DNA from: Phoronis australis
Lineage: Eukaryota; Phoronida; Phoronidae
Direction: 5' to 3'
DNA length: 30,101 nucleotides
Assembly: GCA_002633005.1 (NCBI GenBank)
Contig: NMRA01000913.1
Coordinates: forward strand, 2,625-32,725
Part shown: piece after piece, positions 1 to 10,500 of the stretch
Numbering within the stretch: position 1 is the first letter of the stretch
Layout of the letters: every line of letters starts with the position of its first letter
Translations under genes and position numbers: made by a program
The notes under the pieces: model-generated
What the model was told of the DNA's origin: nothing
What the model saw: the letters and a program-made list of their open reading frames with translations, nothing else
Database searches by the model: none

Positions 1-1461
1 GGAGTTTCCTCTTAAAATTAACGTCTCTAGCATATACACGGCGAAAGCTACAAAAGTTAAGCAACCCAAGAACTCTCAACTTGTCTGAAACCGGAGGAGA
101 TTTCGAAATCAACGCCGATAGCCCCAATACTGAACATGACGACAGTTGTGCCCTCGGTCACTCGGTCACTGATCATAGCTACGCTGTGTTTACAAACGAG
201 AGAGAGGACTTGCTTGGTATTATAAAGCAAAAAAATGAAACATGGTTTTTAGTTTGCAAATCACTCCAAATGCACACTATCCAGCCTGCTCAAGACATGC
301 CTGACCACAAGCTATCCCATGAGCCTTCGCGCATGAAGTAACTCGCACATGCGCAATGCGTAGTTCGTTTGCGCTGCAAATCCGCTATTCTCCCAGCTTC
401 CATTTGGCACTGCATTTCGGGGATGCGAATGTCTCAGTGAAGAGCAAAATTCTGGCTAATACTCTATTTGCCGTGCCCCCCAACTCAAAATCCTGGATCT
501 GCCCCTGGATGTATTTACAAAAGTTGCATCATAAATGAACGTACTGAGGTAGAAAGCCAGCTAGCTGTATGAAGACTTTTGTCAACATACAGCTAGGTAG
601 CGGTGTGTAGAGCTCCGTTAGACACCGAAATTTCACACAACCCGGGTGTTCAGCTCGTCACCTCGTTGTGAAACTTAGAACTAACAACCTGCAGGGGTGC
701 ATGCAGAATCTGGGAATGAATCGACATTCACAGTGCCCATTACAGCCGTTAATAGAAGTAAACAAAATCTAATAATCGTTATTTTTCGTAATTCTCCGCC
801 TTTTGTAACAAAAGAAAATCCTATCTGCCGTCGTTTTGAAAACAGTGCAATCTCGTGACACGCGCACGTACGCGCCATTTCTTAAAACTTTGCGATATCT
901 TTGAGTATTTTCTGAAATTGTTTTTTTTTGGTATTAAAATAATAAAACTTGTAACGAAATGAAACCACTTCCAGTTGTTATGACATGTACGCAACCTCCA
1001 CAGTTGATTGAAGAACATGGAAATTGGCCCGATAGGTGACGCAGTGGTGCACAATTTTAGCAGCAGAATAACTGAAGAACGCCAATTTTCTAACACCTGG
1101 GTAAATAATTTAGTTTACTCAAAGAAGAGTAAAAATTTTTTTAATGAGGCATCATTAATTTTGGCGGTGACAGGCCTGATGAATTATAGGCTATACGCGA
1201 CAGAAGCCAGAGGGAGTGAAATTAAGCCGATGGAGTTGCGTCACCCAGGCCTTTGAGCCGCCCGACTGACGTCACCAAGGCCAGTACGAAACTGGCCACC
1301 CTCCCTCTGCGTCCGCGAAACATCGGCCCGCAAGAAAAAAATAGAACACCTCGAATCCAAATAGAGGGCCAGTGCAACATCTGGGACCAAGGCGGTGCCA
1401 AAACGGGTGCAACGAAGGTCTGTAGTGGAGCGGGGGAGACGGAGTTCGTGCATACGTTGCA
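1..1461. other. Unassigned flank without a recognised gene
   Basis: No exon or mobile-element protein could be recognised. The only open frame near the start (81-341) begins with TTG and has no known motif. A perfect 11-base inverted repeat (CTAGCTGTATG, 561-571, with its complement at 586-596) could form a hairpin with a 14-base loop. A shorter GGCCAGT/ACTGGCC hairpin lies in a GC-richer patch near 1280-1300. Function is unknown. Confidence 0.5.
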
Positions 1462-3066
1462 TTTTTATGTGCCCACATATTTATATGTGGTTGCATATTG
1501 CGTCATCTCTGTCTGTCCCGGCGTCCGGCGTTCGCAGCTGCATCTCCTAAGCCCAGGATCTTGGCAGATGTGTTCCTATGAAGCTAACAACGGACGACGA
1601 CGATTTTTAAACCTCTCCGACTACTGGTGTGCCCCCTAGTGCCAATTTTATTTTTTTACGCTTACCTCTACATCTTTGGATGTTCTCAACAGATTTTCAT
1701 AAAATTTGGACGTTGGGCATCTATTAGTGAGATGATGCCATCCTCCTGTTTTCAGATGGATTCAAGGTACTATGCGCAACCTAGTGGCTATTTTTACTGT
1801 TTTCGAGTCTGTTTTTGGTGTCCACCATTCTATCAACCAAACCACTCTAGGAATGATTTTGAAAATTAGCATATATGTTCCTACTGTGAAGAGGGCAACT
1901 GATGATGATTTTCCGACGACTTTGACAACTGGCGCCTCCTAGTGACATTTTTGTTTGTTTTTACGCCCAGTGTATCTCCTTCACAGGATCTTAATGAGAT
2001 TTGGCAGATGTGTTCCCATGATGATGACAACAGATGACAACGAATTTCGGACCTCTCCGACTACTGGTGTGCCCCCTAGTGGCAATTTTAATTTGTGTAC
2101 GCTTACCTCTGTAGATTTGGAGGTCCTCAACGGATTTTAATAAAATTTGGCAGTTAGACATCTATTAGTGAGATAATGCCATTCTCCCATTTTTGGATGG
2201 ATTCGGGGTACTTTGCGCCACCTTAAGTGGCCATTTTTAGTGTTTTCGAGTTTGTTTTTTGGCGTCCACCGTTCTATCAACCAAACTGTTCTAGGTATGA
2301 TTTTGAAAGTTGGCATATGTTCTTACTGTGAAAAGGGCGGCTGACGATGATTTTCTGATGACTTGGAATACTATGGCGCCTCCTAGTGGCAGTTTTGTTT
2401 TTATCGCCCATGGCTGTATCTCCTAACTGCTCTGCAGGTCTTTATTGAAGTTTGCTGGTGTATTTATATGAAGTTGAATGCAGAGGGTGACAACTTTCGG
2501 ACTGATCGGGCTACCGGTGTGCCCCCTAGTGGTAATTTTAGTTTTTTATGTTTACCTCTGTATCTTAAAGGATCGTCAATGGATTTTCATAAAATTGATA
2601 GTTAGGCATCTATTAGTGAGGTGACACTCATCCGATTTTCAGTAAAATTTGAGGCATTTGGCGCCACCTTGTGGCCATTTTCACTGTTTTCGAATCTTGT
2701 TGTTTGGCGTCTGCCTTTCTGTCAACCAAACCACTCTAAGGATGGTTGTAGAAATTGGCATTTATTTTCCTTATGGGAAGAGGAAGTCTTAAGCATGATT
2801 TTCCAACGACTTTATCTACTTTGGTGCCTCTTTGTGGCAGTTATATTATGTTTTTTGTGCTTATAGCCTCTTAGTGGCATTTTCATTTTTTTCATTTCCT
2901 TCTCTTTTCTCAGAAGTTCCTTAACAGATTTTTATGAAATTTGGTAAATAGCTTTGATGACACATAAAAGTTCTCAGGTGGATTCGACATATTTTGTGCC
3001 ATCTGGTTGTAAATTTTTATGTTCCAAATAAACACCCCTAGAAGCACAACGTTAGCGTTAATGGTG
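1462..3066 (+). repeat. Dispersed repeat family R, copy A, nearly full length
   Basis: It opens with an imperfect palindrome at 1467-1496 (GTGCCCACATAT and ATATGTGGTTGC) followed by a CGTC-rich stretch. It then runs through repeated blocks: GATTTTCATAAAATTTGG, GGATGGATTC, a CCTAGTGGC core, TCAACCAAACC, and again. Related sequence recurs at 4104, 9842, 14275 and 23164 in the same order. The block cores fall near 1634, 1780, 1936, 2078, 2221, 2382, 2522, 2666 and 2826, giving a three-block cycle of roughly 443 bases. The expected 3' end (GTGGGCGCATTTCAACGC) is missing and the copy passes into the CAATA minisatellite. No coding sequence is supported. Confidence 0.85.
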
Positions 3067-3077
3067 TACATAATAGA

Positions 3078-3721
3078 TAATACAAAGTACCAGGTAATAC
3101 AATGCACCACAATACAATACCTAAAAATACAATGCTTCACAATACAATACATAACAATACAATGCACCACAATACAATACATAATACAATGTACCGCAAT
3201 ACAACACACAACAATATAATGCACCACAATACAATACAATGTACCACAATACAATACATAACAGCACAATGCACCACAATACAATACATAACAATATGCA
3301 CCACGATACAATACAATGCACCACAATACAATACATAACAGCACAATGTACCACAATACAATACATAACAATATGCACCATGATACAATACATAATACAA
3401 TGCACCACAGTACAATACAATACAATACAATGCACCACAATACAATACATAACAGTATAATGCACCACAATACAATACAATGCACCACAATACAATACAA
3501 TACATAACAATACAATGCACCACAATACAATAGATAACAATACAATGCACCACAATACAATACATAATACAATGTGCCACAATGTAATACATATCAATAC
3601 AATGCACCACAATACAATACATAACAATACAATGCACCACAATACAATACATTACAATACAATGCACCACAATGCAATAACAAAACAATGCACCACAATA
3701 CAATACATAACAATACAATGG
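3078..3721. repeat. CAATA-type minisatellite array
   Basis: About 640 bases are built from ACAATACAATACATA and CAATGCACCA words, arranged as variable units of roughly 20-30 bases with internal CAATA pentamers. Long overlapping frames on both strands (up to about 220 codons, Cys/Tyr/Ile/Val-rich on the - strand) follow from absence of stop words and are not genes. It directly abuts the 3' end of family R copy A. Confidence 0.95.
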
Positions 3722-4103
3722 GATGAAATGAAAGTAAATCCAATGAACCTGGACAGACTGGCTGCACGCATGTTGTCTTGATAAATAAAATCAAAGCATC
3801 ACCACTTACCATTTGAAATATGTTCTTTATCAGTTAAGGTCATGCAAGAGGATATTGTCATTAACTTGCCTATCCACGTTATATGTACTAAGTGTTCTGG
3901 AAGTAGGTTAGCAATGAAAATTAGTTGACAACCAAATGATGGTGGCAAAATGTTGATGAGGGATAATGAAACTACGTGAAATTATAAACTAATAGGAAAG
4001 CAAGGGTCACACGCACTCAAGTTATTGATAATGAGAAATGTGTAGTTGGTATTATAGCTTATATAAAATAATTCAATTCTTGAATGAAAAACTACGGGTA
4101 CGT
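3722..4103. other. Unique AT-rich spacer
   Basis: No gene, repeat or RNA feature is recognised between the minisatellite and family R copy B. Confidence 0.5.
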
Positions 4104-4290
4104 TTTTATGTGTTCACATATACAGCTAGATGTGTGGGCTTGTCTCTCTGGACATCCGGCATTTTGCTGCTTTATCTCCTGCAGCCACTGTATGATCTAA
4201 TGAGATTTGGAAAATGTGTAGCTTTGAAGATGACTACAGATGAAGACTTTCTGACTGATCCAACTACGGCAGTGCCTGCTTGAGGCAATT
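4104..4290 (+). repeat. Family R, copy B, 5' fragment
   Basis: It matches the family start in degenerate form (TTTTTATGTGTTCACATAT, then GGACATCCGGC, TATCTCCTGCA, AATGAGATTTGG) and the first block ending GTGCCTGCTTGAGGCAATTT. It has no 3' half. The palindrome at its start is decayed, suggesting an older copy than copies A and E. Confidence 0.65.
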
Positions 4291-6390
4291 TAGTTTTTTA
4301 TTCCCGTGTGCAGGGATATAGTTAATGGTAGTCGTCATGTGTCTTCATGGTTCTGTGTTTCTGTCCACCAACAGAGAAATGCTCTGTGTTCAAATCCTAC
4401 ATTTGTCATCAGATGTCTGCCTAACCATCAAAGCCTCACTTACGAAATGCTGTAGCACGTATCCTAGGTATTTGTCAATTCAACTGTATTTCCTTGTATT
4501 GAGTGGCTTGTTTATGATTTTCACACTTGCATGTAAAGAGACTTGTGCAACCACATTTCTTTTGAGATCTTTGACAAAAAGCTTATAGAGACTATCACTG
4601 AAGCGGTCGTCTACTACATTTCTGATGAGATGTCTACCGAACTTTCAAAAAACTACAGTACAGCCACTGAATTATTAGGCTTCGTCCGGTCTGCCTCACA
4701 CCTGGCTAGATTGGAGTGTAACTCCAGAAATGCAGGTGTGAGAAATCAGTCGCGGTCTTCCCACGCCTACTTTCCGGATAGCTCAAACGCTTAATTACCT
4801 CCAGTTTGGTTAACGCCTTCCTCATGCTTTCCTCACGCCTTCCGTAGCTGTGGTAACCGTGATGGTGGTGCCGGGCTAATAAAAATAACATCTAGATCTA
4901 TGTGTACAGTAATCCGTGGTTTTGGCATCTTATACACTGAGTTCTGACAAACCACGTAATTTCTCGTATTTGTCACTCAATGAACTCCTTTAACTCCTCT
5001 GGCGTTGCATTTATGTATAGTTCAATTTATTATTCCAAATCATGTCCCATCACGACTTGACTGTGGTGAGTGAAGACTTGGACCATTTAGTGGCCTGAAT
5101 GTTAAGATGAACAAACGTGACCCTCTACTTGCATTCACAGTGATGTTTACACGACTGGGGGACTCCATTAAACTTCTCACAACTGGATATACTAAATTCA
5201 TTCTAAAAATAGTCCAGGCATCTTGGCTCACTGATCATGTATCGTCACTCCGTGGAGTTGTACACTGCACTTGTGCAACACAAAACTTCGATAAGCTCAC
5301 TTCTGTGGCTGACAGCATGTAGCATCTCCATTCCTTACTGCGAGCGCATGTTAAGTCCCCAACCCCTTGTACGGGTTTATTTGTAGCCCCATCCATTTAG
5401 TATTTTGTGCCCGCGTAGTCCTGGCGGAATTCTTTGCTAAAATAATAATAGCTGTAACTTCTCTTACTCGTCAAATAGTCATGATCACATTCTCCGCATG
5501 ATGCTAGAATTCGGGATAAATGCGCGCAGAATTCATGAGTTATGCTCTAGCTTATCGTGAGGACAATTGAATTATTCCGTCGGGCACACGTGTGTCAACA
5601 TTGCTGATATGGTTATTTAAAAATACAAATATAAATGAGTGAGAAATTAAGTCCTGGGGTCTGTTTCATTGAAGTGACTTATAATTAAGATTGAGAAAGG
5701 AATTTGGCTCTACGTAAGGATTTCCGAAAAATAGTTGAAACTCACATGAGCAAAATTCTTTGAGAATATTCACATCACTGTTAGTTACTGAATTAGTTTT
5801 CAACTGTGATGTGTTCATAATTACTTGACCAAAACTTTATACAGCAATCATGAAATGGAAGCGTAAGATTGAGTTTCTGTCTTTTAGTCACGTTTATGAG
5901 AAGGACCCCAGAAACTGCATAAGTCAACAGAAAGAATTTGTTGTACGGGACTATGATGGAATGCCACACAACTGGTTACATTGAGAACTAATTACTTCAA
6001 AATGTTGATGCTGCTGCTTGTAATACCCCGTCCAATAACTGGAATATTGGTTGAGTTGGCCAATTGCAGATTTAAATGTGAAGGCAAAATTTCATGTCAT
6101 TTTTAGCAAAAATGAGGTTCGTTGATTATTTCGGACATATTTTTCAGTTAATTACTGGTTTTTGTAATTTAAACATTCAATTACTCTTTCTCTACCCCGC
6201 AAATGGCATTTTGGGAATTTCGTGCCAAATTCTTTTCATATAACCGGACTGAGAGAGCTCCGAGTCGGTCATTGTTCTATCTCGGTTGTGATAAGTTCGG
6301 TCGTCGTTTGCTTTTGTTTACAAGTCAGTCAACATGCCACACTGTTGCTGCGTACTGAGATATACTCATCGTCTCACGGACAGAGCAAAT
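4291..6390. other. Unassigned sequence with one structured hairpin
   Basis: No exon is recognised. The clearest structure is at 4695-4742: a perfect 10-base stem CTCACACCTG/CAGGTGTGAG enclosing a second stem TGGAGT/ACTCCA with a 3-base loop. It has neither tRNA boxes nor a clear element boundary. Upstream OTUD4 exons expected before 7477 (Cys box) were sought here and not found. Confidence 0.45.
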
Positions 6391-6600
6391 ACCAACAATA
6401 TGCTAGCACTGGTAGCATATACCAACAATACGCTAGCACTGGTAGCATATACCAACAATACGCTAGCACTGGTAGCATATACCAACAATACGCTAGCACT
6501 GGTAGCATATACCAACAATACGCTAGCACTGGTAGCGTATACCAACAATACGCTAGCACTGGTAGCGTATACCAACAATACGCTAGCACTGGTAGCATAT
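6391..6600. repeat. Minisatellite, seven 30-base units
   Basis: Seven units of exactly 30 bases (ACCAACAATACGCTAGCACT plus GGTAGCATAT) differ only at two transition positions. Each unit contains the inverted pair ATGCTA/TAGCAT. The 30-base period keeps several frames open on both strands (up to 159 codons), giving ten-residue peptide repeats such as YQQYASTGSI. I do not call these as genes. Confidence 0.97.
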
Positions 6601-7476
6601 ACATCTGGTGTTGCACAGTTGTTGGGAGTTATTGGAGTCATGCTGTTTTTATTAATTATTATACAGTGCATATTTTCAAAGTAAAGCTAGCTCTGTTATG
6701 AGTTCAAATGATGAGGATTTTTTCTCATATGTTCAGTGACCATGGGTGTATTCTTTCAACTTGGATGTTTTGAAATATTACATTCAGTGATAGATATGTT
6801 TGAGTAAGCTACTAGTAATATTTGGCCTGTTTGTTACAACTGCAACAAAATCTGAAGCTAATGTTTACTAATAGACACGTTTGATTTGTAGCTGTTAAAA
6901 AAAGAAAATTATAGAAAAAATGATGCTAGTGGCCACTTTTTCTTTGAATAGTAAGGTGCGGGTTTCAAAATTATACCTAGCTGTATTTGGTCGACCAAGT
7001 GAGTTTTGTTAAAGAGCACTTTTAACACATATGTAAAAAAATATTTATTTGGTAAAAGTAATGCAGATAGGACTTCTTTCTTTAAATAATAAGTCAGGCA
7101 CAGACAAGAAACCAGTCATGCTTGGTTTTGTTTTTATCTCAGTTATTTAACTTGTATTGTTCAAGATGTCATGTATTCTCATCACCTTTTGTTTAAACTG
7201 TCCTTTTATATTCCATGGTGTTTTGATTAAGCTTGATCATATGGACTGACCATTTGTACAACAGTATGACTCACCATATCTCGCCTCTATTTCTTTGTCT
7301 TGAATTACAATTATTATCCTCACTCCGGTACCTCCATGATTTGATGTCATTCTATAATCTATTAGCAGCAGCTCTGTGTTCAATTTTGAGATTTAATCAT
7401 TGTTTTTCTAAAGGGATAATGACATCTGTAGATAGGGGCGGTGTCTAATGAAACATCTGTGTGTTGCACCTTACAG
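6601..7476. other. AT-rich intron upstream of first recognised OTUD4 exon
   Basis: No repeat or exon is recognised. It ends in the acceptor tract GTGTTGCACCTTACAG of the 7477 exon. Confidence 0.5.
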
Positions 7477-7558
7477 ATTACCTTGTGCCACACTGGTGGT
7501 AATCACTACGATAGTGTCTACCCAGCTTCCTATGCTGAGAAGGCTGCCATCTGTCAGT
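7477..7558 (+). CDS. OTUD4: OTUD4-like exon with catalytic His
   Basis: The acceptor TTACAG ends at 7476 and the donor GTGAGT starts at 7559. The frame begins at the first base and encodes 27 residues plus one base (phase 1): [19 protein letters not shown] and on to AAICQ. The GNHYD box holds the catalytic His of OTU cysteine proteases and SVYP matches the following strand. The last base T joins CT of the next exon to make Ser, as in the family pattern CQS. Without the upstream Cys exon the active site cannot be confirmed complete. Confidence 0.9.
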
Positions 7559-10500
7559 GTGAGTAGATTTTAGTAGTTTTACCCATTGTGTAGTGAACAA
7601 TTCTTGCCAGTTGTTTTTTTTTTGGGGGGGGGTTGGTTCCCAGTTACTGATAAAATTGAAGCATCTTAAGTTTGAGAATGAAATCTTGGCATATTTTAGG
7701 GAATACATCTTCATCAATCATTTGTTTATTTAAACTTTTTACGGTAAAAACTCAGTCTAGGACCCAATGTGGCTGATGGAGTGAAATCTTATTTCTCTAT
7801 AACTTACTTGATTTTAAGCCTATACTCAGCATGGTGGACACTTACAGCAATGTTGTAAAACTTTTTAAAAATAAAAATGGCACTTTCTGCAATTGTTTTT
7901 GTTTCAAATTTCAGATTTTTAAATGTATGATTATCTCATATTTGAACATAGTAACTGGAAAAAGAAATGCCTTGAAAAAAAGAGAAGTTATAGGTATCAT
8001 TTTACAAAAAACACAGCCTTTAAGCATTGACAACTGTAGTGGGTATATTAGATGAGGCAGATGAGCCACTGGTATTGTATCAGATATTCTCATATGAAAT
8101 GGGCCGTAATTTTCCAAATTTTTCTTGTTACCAGCTATTGTGTATGATCTGCTGTACCGAACTGTTTTTGGCATGAGTGAGGAAATCGCACACGGCATTG
8201 AGATGATTCGTAACAAGTCCTATCACAAACATCGTAAGGACAGCTGCAGTAGTACATCGGATAAAGCTGAGAGGTAATTGTACATAGTAGATGTGGAGAA
8301 GGCTTGGCTTTACATTGTGTGTATGGGGTTGTGTGGTGTGTGACGGGGCAGACAGGAGTTGGCAACACTCTTGAGATGGCGTTGCTGCATTTCTTTTGCA
8401 GCGCATATTAAATTGTAAACTTGAGGTGGAAATCTCAAAGTCTGGTTTCTGCGGATTATGATCGTACAATATTGTTGTTTAGTAATCGTCGTCTGTCTTA
8501 TGCGCCCACATATTTTTATATGCGCTAACTGCGAAGCGATACCGAAGCTAGTTTACAGTGAAACAACACGTGAGATGAGATAAAAGGTCATATATTTTAT
8601 GACAAACTAAACTACTACAGATATCGGTAATTACAAAAGTTATATGATATGTTGAACTGTATACATAAGTGGTGAATAGAAAGTTAAGTAATAATATTAG
8701 AAGCATAACACCAACACCGGGACAGGCACCCAAGATGTTACCATGTAGGGGGACCACTGCATTGACGTAGTAAACTGAAGTAAACACCCAGTGGGTTACC
8801 GGACAGTCGTACCTGAAAGTAGTAATGCATAATATGATTAATGAAAGAGGAAGATGTGAAAGGGGACCAAGGAATGGGGCAGTAAGATAATAACCTGCAT
8901 ACTAAAAATATATACAAGGAATTAACTAGGGGTATGAGATAAGGGACAATTACGAGAGGAGACCCAGGCGGCGGAGGTGATGTCCGAAAGCGAAGCGGAT
9001 GCTGAGAGCGTACTTGCGGATGCCTGAAGGATTAAGGTGAATGAGGTCGGGGCAGTAAAGGTGTAAAGGGTCTTGCCAGAACCCGCCCCTATGGGTCCAA
9101 AGGAAGACTGTGGGATGGTCGGCGAGGAGGCGTTTGAGGTGAAAGTTAAGGGATTGGCAACGCATATTAAAAGTGCCGTCTTCGTGGAAACGGAAGAACA
9201 CCATGCTGATGATGACCGACTGCAAAGAAGGGTAAGACTGGAGGATAGACTTGGAAATCGAAATTAGGTCATGGGCCAGAGACAAAGCCAAAGGGTGAGA
9301 CTGGGGATGAGACAGATCGTTTGCGGCGATCTGTAGGAACACTAAAGTGGCCAAGAATTCGGTGATGGCTGGGGTTAAATGGCGAACAGAACGAGTTCCG
9401 GGGGTGAGTGTGGCCCCGGACAACCCTAAGGAGTTGATGGACACAGAGGACTCGTGGAAACCCAGATTGGTCAGACCCTGGTCGGTTGCCACAGGCAAAT
9501 TGAGATAGGTGTCCAGCCAACACACGTAAGAACTGCCCAAAATCAAACAACTAAGTGGCATGTTTAGTCCAGAACGAAGCAGGAAACAAGGTACAATACC
9601 TTAATAAGGTGAAGAGATGAAGAGTGCTGAAACTTCAAAGAGAATTTGAGTGAAAACTGAAATTTGGTGAGAATTGTGGACGATGGCCCAGTGTTGCGAC
9701 GAGACAAAGAGATCATGGGTACAATAAACCAATAATCGTAGAACAAAGAGGGTCACTGACCCGAGAATCAAAACAATATGATAATGAGGACAAAGCAGTA
9801 TAGCTTACCTAAAATAATTTAATACTTAAATAATTTATATGTGGTCGCATATTGCTGTCATCTCTGTCCGGTATCTGTGCGTCCGGCGTCCGCAGCTGTA
9901 TCTCCTAAACCCTCTGCAGAATCTTTATTAAATTTAGCAAGTGTATTTATATGAACCAAAACCCTATGGAATACATTCATAAAATTTGGCATATATGTTC
10001 CATTCATGAATGGGACGGCATGAGCAAACTTTCGGACGGATCCGATTACTGGTGTGCCCCCCTAGTGGCAAATTAAGTTTTTTACGCTTATCTTTGTATC
10101 TTCAAAAGTCCTGAATGGATTTTCATGAAATTTAGTATGTAGGCACCTATTAGGGAGACGCTATCCTCCCGTTTTTGGATGGATTCAACGTAGTTTGTGC
10201 CACGTAGTGGCCATTTTTACTGGTTTCGAGTCTGTTTTTTTGCGTCTACCCCTCTATCAACCAAACCGCTCAAAGGATGATTGTGAAAATTTACATGTAT
10301 GTGCCTACTATGAAGAGGACGGTTGACGATGATTTTCCGACAATTTTGACTACTGTGGCGCCTCCTAGTGAGTTTTGTTTTTGTTGCACCTATGGCTGTA
10401 TCTTCTACTTAATTTAGCAAGTTTATTTATGTGATGTTGACAACGGATGACGATGACTTTCAGACAGATCTGACTACTGCTGTGCCTCCTAGTGTCAATT

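Noticed and set aside
81-341. 86-codon frame at window start
   Set aside because: It begins at TTG, has no motif, and no splice or homology support.
2910-3812. Several long Cys/Tyr/Val/Ile-rich and His/Asn/Thr-rich open frames on both strands
   Set aside because: They lie wholly in the CAATA minisatellite, overlap each other in several frames and show only the translated repeat.
6222-6701. 159-codon + strand frame with ten-residue repeats
   Set aside because: It is open in several frames because the array period is 30; the flanks show no signal peptide, domain or splice logic.
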